This document shows positions 60,137-64,000 of a DNA stretch of 64,000 bases, one piece after another. The stretch's first letter is position 1; every line of letters begins with the position of its first letter. The translations under genes and the position numbers were made by a program. Location: assembly GCA_013360585.1 (NCBI GenBank), contig JABWBH010000006.1, positions 1 through 64,000 of the forward strand, in the 5' to 3' direction. The notes beneath the pieces were generated by a model. The model ran no database searches and was not told the origin of the DNA. It saw only the letters and a list, made by a program, of their open reading frames with translations. The stretch comes from Phycisphaerae bacterium. GTDB taxonomy: Bacteria; Planctomycetota; Phycisphaerae; UBA1845.

Positions 60137-60993
60137 TGCGGCTGTCGCGCGTCATGCACGTGACATCGATCTCGCTGGCGGCGGGGGTCTGCGCGTGGAT
60201 GCTGCTGCCGATGTTGTGGGCGGCGACGTCAGCGTTGAAGCCGCTGGAGGAGACGTATGCTTTTCCGCCGACGTTCCGGACACAATCCCCGCAGCCGGGA
60301 AACTTCGTCGAGGCGTTCCGACGGCTGCCGATGGCGCGGTTCGTGCTGAACTCGACGTGGATCGCGGGGGTGTCGGCGTTCGGCGCGGTGTTGACGTCGG
60401 CGATGGCGGGTTATGCGTTGGCGCGGTTCGAGTTTCGGGGGCGGCGGATCGTCGGCGCGTGTGTGCTGGCGGCGCTGCTGGTTCCGTCGCAAATCCTGAT
60501 CGTGCCGCGGTTCCTGCAATATGAGTGGCTGGGCTGGCTGGGGACGTACAAGCCGCTGATCGTTCCTGCGTGGCTGGGAGGCGGGGCGTTCAACGTGCTG
60601 CTGTTCCGGCAGTTTTTCGTTGCGACGCCGCGGGAGGCGGAGGACGCCGCGCGGCTGGACGGGGCGGGGCCGTGGACGGTGTTTCTGCGCGTGGCGCTGC
60701 CTTCCGTGCGACCGGCGGTCGTCACCGCCTGGTTCCTGAGTTTTGTATTTCACTGGCAGGAGTTTCTTGATCCGCTACTGTATTTGACGGACTTCAAGAC
60801 GTTTCCGGTGTCCCTGGGGTTGCGGATGTTTCAGACGCTGGCGGGAACGTGGGCGAACCTTCTGATGGCGGCGAGTCTGACGGCGATGCTGCCGCTGGTC
60901 CTTCTTTTCCTGATGATGGAGCGCGACCTGATGCGCGGGCTGGGCGTGCTGGCGTCGGTGCGGCGCGGCCGCGAGACGGGCGACCCGGATTGA
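60136..60993 (+). CDS. ABC sugar permease (CUT1, MalG/UgpE-like)
   Basis: 285 residues; ATG 60136 overlaps the previous stop by one base (TGATG). The track ORF reads in from a shadow frame. Six helices. PLEETYAFPPTF is the usual MalG N-terminal loop, and FVLNSTWIAGVSAFGAVLTSAMAGYALARFEFRG is family-typical. The EAA loop is REAEDAARLDGAGPWTVFLRVALPSVRP. No ATPase follows; the cluster continues with an AMMECR1-like fusion. The MalK-type ATPase at 23646 is the only such protein in the window. Confidence 0.93.
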   Translation: MRLSRVMHVTSISLAAGVCAWMLLPMLWAATSALKPLEETYAFPPTFRTQSPQPGNFVEAFRRLPMARFVLNSTWIAGVSAFGAVLTSAMAGYALARFEFRGRRIVGACVLAALLVPSQILIVPRFLQYEWLGWLGTYKPLIVPAWLGGGAFNVLLFRQFFVATPREAEDAARLDGAGPWTVFLRVALPSVRPAVVTAWFLSFVFHWQEFLDPLLYLTDFKTFPVSLGLRMFQTLAGTWANLLMAASLTAMLPLVLLFLMMERDLMRGLGVLASVRRGRETGDPD

Positions 60994-61025
60994 GAGTGCC
61001 CGGCGCGGTTCATATACTCGGCCGG

Positions 61026-62807
61026 ATGAGGCTGCGGAGATGGATGCCGGGGGCGTTGGCTGCGTTGGCGATGCTCGCGTGGTCCGAGGCCGTGCGCGGT
61101 GCGCCGCGAGGAGCGCCCCCGCCGCTAACGGAGGATCACCGGGCGTTTTTGTCCCGCGTCGCCCGGCGCACGCTGATCGACGCCGCGGAGGGCAGACCGC
61201 GGTATGCGCTCGGGTATGTGCCGAAAGCGCTGGAGTCGGTCCAAGCGGAGGTCGTCGTCCGATTCCGGGTTCGCGGGTTGCTTGTCGGACAGGGGACGTC
61301 GGGGCCCGCGCCGATCGCCACCGCCTGTCGTGACGCGGCGCTTGCCGCCTTCAAGTTGTGGCGCACGCGTGCGCCGGCTGCGATGGCGGCACCGGGCGAA
61401 GTCCTGATCGAGATCGAGGTTCCCGGCGCGGCGGAAGTCGTTGCGTTCGGCGCAGACGCGACGATCGGCGCCCGAGCGAACGCATTTGCCCCGGGGCTGG
61501 ACGGGGTGATCGCGCGACACGGGAACCGCCGGCTGGTCGTTTATCCGACGGAGTTCTTCTCGACCAACACGGGCACGGCGGACACGCTGCGGACCTTGAT
61601 GAGCCAACTGGGGCTGAGCGAGGCGGACGCGGGGAAGGCGTCGCTGGAGCGCTTCCGGTCGGAGCACTGGTACGAGGCGTCCTCCGGCGGACCGGTCGTG
61701 TCGTTGCGGCGAGGCATGACGGCGGTGGAGGGGGACGAGCTGGATCGCGTGCGCTTGACGCGGGCGATCGACGCGCTGGGAGATCACCTGCTCGGGCGGC
61801 AGCAATCCTCCGGATTCTTCAGTTACGAGTACGACCCGGTCCGCGATGCTTACGACTCGGAACCGGAATTCGTGCGACAGGCGGGGGCGGCGGCGGCGAT
61901 TGCGGTCCTTGCGGCACGGACCGACGGAGACGCTCCGGCGTCGGCGGCGCGGCGCACGATCGAGGAGCATCTGAAAGGGCTGCGTGCGTTTCCGGATGAT
62001 GCGGAGGCGGCGTTCATCGCGACGCCGGACGGCGCGAATCCGCTGGGCGTGACGGCGTTGCTCGCGCTGGCGCTGGCGGAGCATCCGTCCGCGGCGGAGT
62101 TCGCGGCGGTGCGCGGGCGGTTGATCCGAGGCATGTTGCGCCTGCAGGCGCCGTCGGGCTTGTTTCCGACGGCGTTTCCGCCGGCGCGGAGTCTTGCCGC
62201 GCAGGATTATTTCCCTGGAGAGGCGTTTCTGGCGCTGGCGGCGGACTTCACGTTGGCGCCGTCGCAGGCGGTCAATGACGGGTTCGACCGGGGGATCGGG
62301 TGGTACCGCGAACACTTCCGGGAGCGCCCGTCACCGGCGTTCGTGATCTGGCAGGGGCAGGCTTACGCAAGGATGGCGCAGAAAACGAGGCGCGAGGATT
62401 ACATCGCGTTCGCGTTCGAGCTGGCGGACTGGGGGGCGCGGGGCGTGATCGAGGCGGGTCCGGGCGTCGATCCCGATCTGGCGGGCGGCGTGCGCGGGTC
62501 GTATGAGGAGGGGGCGGGGGCGTCGACCGCGTCGTTTCTGTGCTTGTTCGCGGACGCCGCGCAGTTGGCGCGGACGGTGGGTGATCGCGGACGGGAGGAT
62601 CGTTATGTCGCGTTGACACGGTCGGCGGCTCGCTTCGTGGTGCAGCTTCAGATCCGGCCTGAAGAGGCGTACTTCTGTCCGGTTCCCGGGGATGCGGTGG
62701 GAGGCGTCCGCAACAGCCCGGCAATCAACCGCCTACGCCTCGACGTTTGCGGGCACGCGCTCGTCGGATTGATCAAGGCCCGCGACGTTTTGTTCGGCGA
62801 CGAGTAA
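61026..62807 (+). CDS. Exported AMMECR1-like domain fused to an alpha/alpha-toroid domain
   Basis: 593 residues from ATG 61026; the upstream part of the track ORF is a shadow. A signal peptide (ALAALAMLAWSEAVRGA) precedes an AMMECR1-like domain (about 35-220): EDHRAFLSRVARRTLIDAAEGRP, APIATACRDAALAAFKLW, APGLDGVIARHGNRRLVVYPTEFF and LERFRSEHWYE. Residues 240-590 form a helical toroid like D-glucuronyl C5-epimerase or other glycan-active alpha6-barrel enzymes, with SSGFFSYEYDPVRD, GLFPTAFPPAR and FPGEAFLALAADF. It lies 32 bp after the sugar permease, so a role in processing the imported glycan is plausible. No catalytic residues are assigned. Confidence 0.78.
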   Translation: MRLRRWMPGALAALAMLAWSEAVRGAPRGAPPPLTEDHRAFLSRVARRTLIDAAEGRPRYALGYVPKALESVQAEVVVRFRVRGLLVGQGTSGPAPIATACRDAALAAFKLWRTRAPAAMAAPGEVLIEIEVPGAAEVVAFGADATIGARANAFAPGLDGVIARHGNRRLVVYPTEFFSTNTGTADTLRTLMSQLGLSEADAGKASLERFRSEHWYEASSGGPVVSLRRGMTAVEGDELDRVRLTRAIDALGDHLLGRQQSSGFFSYEYDPVRDAYDSEPEFVRQAGAAAAIAVLAARTDGDAPASAARRTIEEHLKGLRAFPDDAEAAFIATPDGANPLGVTALLALALAEHPSAAEFAAVRGRLIRGMLRLQAPSGLFPTAFPPARSLAAQDYFPGEAFLALAADFTLAPSQAVNDGFDRGIGWYREHFRERPSPAFVIWQGQAYARMAQKTRREDYIAFAFELADWGARGVIEAGPGVDPDLAGGVRGSYEEGAGASTASFLCLFADAAQLARTVGDRGREDRYVALTRSAARFVVQLQIRPEEAYFCPVPGDAVGGVRNSPAINRLRLDVCGHALVGLIKARDVLFGDE

Positions 62808-62837
62808 GCCGTCAGCACGACGGAGAGACGTGCGCAC

Positions 62838-64000
62838 ATGTTCAACGAGCGGTACCCTTACTACCTCGCGGGCCGGCCGATCTTCGACGGGCCTGAGCTG
62901 ACTGTCGTGAACAAGTACACGGGAGCGGCGGCGTGCCGCGTCGCGCTGGCGGACACGGCGGCGATCGACCGCGCGTTGACGGCGGCCGTTGCGGCGCTGG
63001 AGGTGACGCGGCGGATGCCCGCGTACCAGCGGCAGGGGGTGCTTGAGCACGTGGTGCGCCGGGTGCGCGAGCGGCATGAGGAACTCAGCCGGGTGCTCTG
63101 CATCGAGGCGGGGAAGGCGATCCGGGACGCCCGCGGCGAGGTTACGCGGCTGATCGACACGTTTCGCGTGGCGGCGGAGGAGTCGGTGCGGATCGGGGGC
63201 GAGTTCCAGCCGCTGGACATCAGCGCGCGGGCAAGCGGCGTAATGTCGTTCTGGCGGCGCGTGCCGATCGGCGTGTGCAGTTTCATCGCGCCGTTCAATT
63301 TTCCGCTTAATCTCGTGGCGCACAAAGTCGCGCCCGCGATCGCCTGCGGCTGTCCCTTCATCCTCAAGCCCGCGTCGCGCACGCCGGTCAGCGCGATTCT
63401 GCTGGCGGAGATCCTCGCGGAAACGGAGTGGCCGGCGGGGGCATGCAGCGTCCTGCCTTGCAGCCGTGACGGCGCTGATCTTTTCACGACGGATGAGCGG
63501 ATCAAGCTCCTGAGCTTCACGGGATCGCCGGATGTCGGGTGGGATCTGAAGGCGCGGGCGGGCAAGAAGAAGGTCGTGCTCGAGCTGGGGGGCAACGCGG
63601 GGTGCCTCGTTGACGAAGGCGTCGACGTGGAGCACGCCGCGGAGCGCCTGATCTTCGGCGCGATGTACCAGTCCGGACAAAGCTGCATCAGCGTTCAGCG
63701 GATCTTCGCGCACGAAAGCGTGTATGACGCGCTGAAGGGCGCACTGGTGCGCCGGGCGGGGGGGCTGAAGATGGGCGACCCGCTGGACGAGAACACCTTC
63801 CTGGGACCGATGATTTCGGAGGAGGATGCGCGGCGGTTGGAAACGTGGGTTCAGGAGGCGGCGCGGGGTGGGGCGCGGGTGTTGTGCGGGGGGCGCCGCC
63901 ACGGCGCATTCTTTGAGGCGACGTTTCTCGAAAACGTCTCCCCCTCCGCGAAGGTCAATTGTCTCGAGGCATTCGGACCCGTGGCGACGCTGGCGCCGTT
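62838..64000 (+). CDS. Aldehyde dehydrogenase (3' end beyond window)
   Basis: The frame is open from ATG 62838 to the window edge, 387 residues of an expected 470 or so; it is absent from the track because it has no stop. NAD(P)-dependent oxidation of an aldehyde. Motifs in order are APFNFPLNLVAHKVAPAIACG, ILKPASRTPVSA, FTGSPDVGWDLK, VLELGGNAG with the general base Glu249 and SGQSCISVQR with the nucleophile Cys283. The shape is that of glyceraldehyde-3-phosphate/lactaldehyde-type ALDHs. It is 30 bp after the toroid protein, so it may oxidise an aldehyde derived from the imported sugar. Confidence 0.93.
   Translation, partial: MFNERYPYYLAGRPIFDGPELTVVNKYTGAAACRVALADTAAIDRALTAAVAALEVTRRMPAYQRQGVLEHVVRRVRERHEELSRVLCIEAGKAIRDARGEVTRLIDTFRVAAEESVRIGGEFQPLDISARASGVMSFWRRVPIGVCSFIAPFNFPLNLVAHKVAPAIACGCPFILKPASRTPVSAILLAEILAETEWPAGACSVLPCSRDGADLFTTDERIKLLSFTGSPDVGWDLKARAGKKKVVLELGGNAGCLVDEGVDVEHAAERLIFGAMYQSGQSCISVQRIFAHESVYDALKGALVRRAGGLKMGDPLDENTFLGPMISEEDARRLETWVQEAARGGARVLCGGRRHGAFFEATFLENVSPSAKVNCLEAFGPVATLAP

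Noticed and set aside
1-64000. CRISPR arrays, insertion sequences, prophage or integrase genes
   Set aside because: No regularly spaced repeats, transposase, integrase or phage structural proteins were recognised anywhere in the window.

Overview
This 64 kb window is GC-rich, bacterial and chromosomal. It most likely comes from a planctomycete, perhaps of the Phycisphaerae type. The evidence is the secreted subtilisin with tandem Cys-rich GACC repeats, the dispersed intergenic palindromes that yield recurrent spurious ORFs, the Tyr/Gly-rich exported protein, the dense set of membrane glycosyltransferases, and menaquinone genes of futalosine type. This lineage call is an inference from sequence character; no 16S rRNA gene is present. 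I see no phage, insertion sequence, CRISPR array or integrase. Most ORF-track entries are shadows of real genes in other frames, as expected at this GC content.

Layout. 0-8 kb: malate dehydrogenase, a SugE-type exporter, FAD-dependent thymidylate synthase (thyX), gatB and asnA. A DUF4258/YgiT toxin-antitoxin-like pair sits beside thyX and is bracketed by an exact 99-bp duplication of the thyX 3' end. 8-12 kb: a nucleotide-sugar group (RmlA-like, GT2, RmlC, an atypical SDR) interrupted by paired dispersed repeats. 12-18.5 kb: mnmE, a secreted subtilase, mqnC and nadD. 18.6-28 kb: an envelope-polysaccharide block (KpsF/GutQ isomerase, polyprenol-phosphate type GT2, two GT-C membrane proteins), an ABC-2 permease followed by a MalK-type ATPase, an RsbU-type phosphatase and a UVR-motif protein. 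28-32.4 kb: a tightly overlapping quinone operon (ubiE, an unknown membrane/TPR gene, ubiX, ubiA). 32-36 kb: two lipoproteins and tRNA-Ser(GCU). 36-38 kb: crcB, DUF190, a small membrane protein and a Nudix-like protein with a decayed catalytic box. 38-45 kb: a TolC/RND/MFP efflux operon. 45-50 kb: a TMTC-like membrane TPR protein, a redoxin-fold protein without CxxC, and an AI-2E family transporter. 50.3-50.7 kb: the RNase P RNA on the minus strand. 51-56 kb: a MarR-like regulator, a Tyr/Gly-rich exported protein, a VIT/VWA protein and a TPR protein. 57.7-64 kb: an ABC sugar importer (binding protein plus two permeases, no ATPase), an AMMECR1-like/toroid fusion and an aldehyde dehydrogenase cut by the window end.

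The most interesting feature is a gene-free stretch at 56.2-57.3 kb. Read on the minus strand it looks like a large structured non-coding RNA of about 1.1 kb. It has a TTGCCT-N17-TATAAT promoter, a perfect 8-bp hairpin at the predicted first nucleotide, at least four related hairpin modules built on a GGG-loop-CCCAGGAG core, and a strong intrinsic terminator with a T6 tail. I cannot assign it to any RNA family I know.

How the genes work together: mqnC with ubiX/ubiA/ubiE suggests menaquinone made by the futalosine route. The nucleotide-sugar genes, GT2s, GT-Cs and KpsF-like isomerase point to a complex surface glycan or LPS. The orphan MalK-type ATPase at 23.6 kb could energise the ATPase-less importer at 57.7-61 kb.
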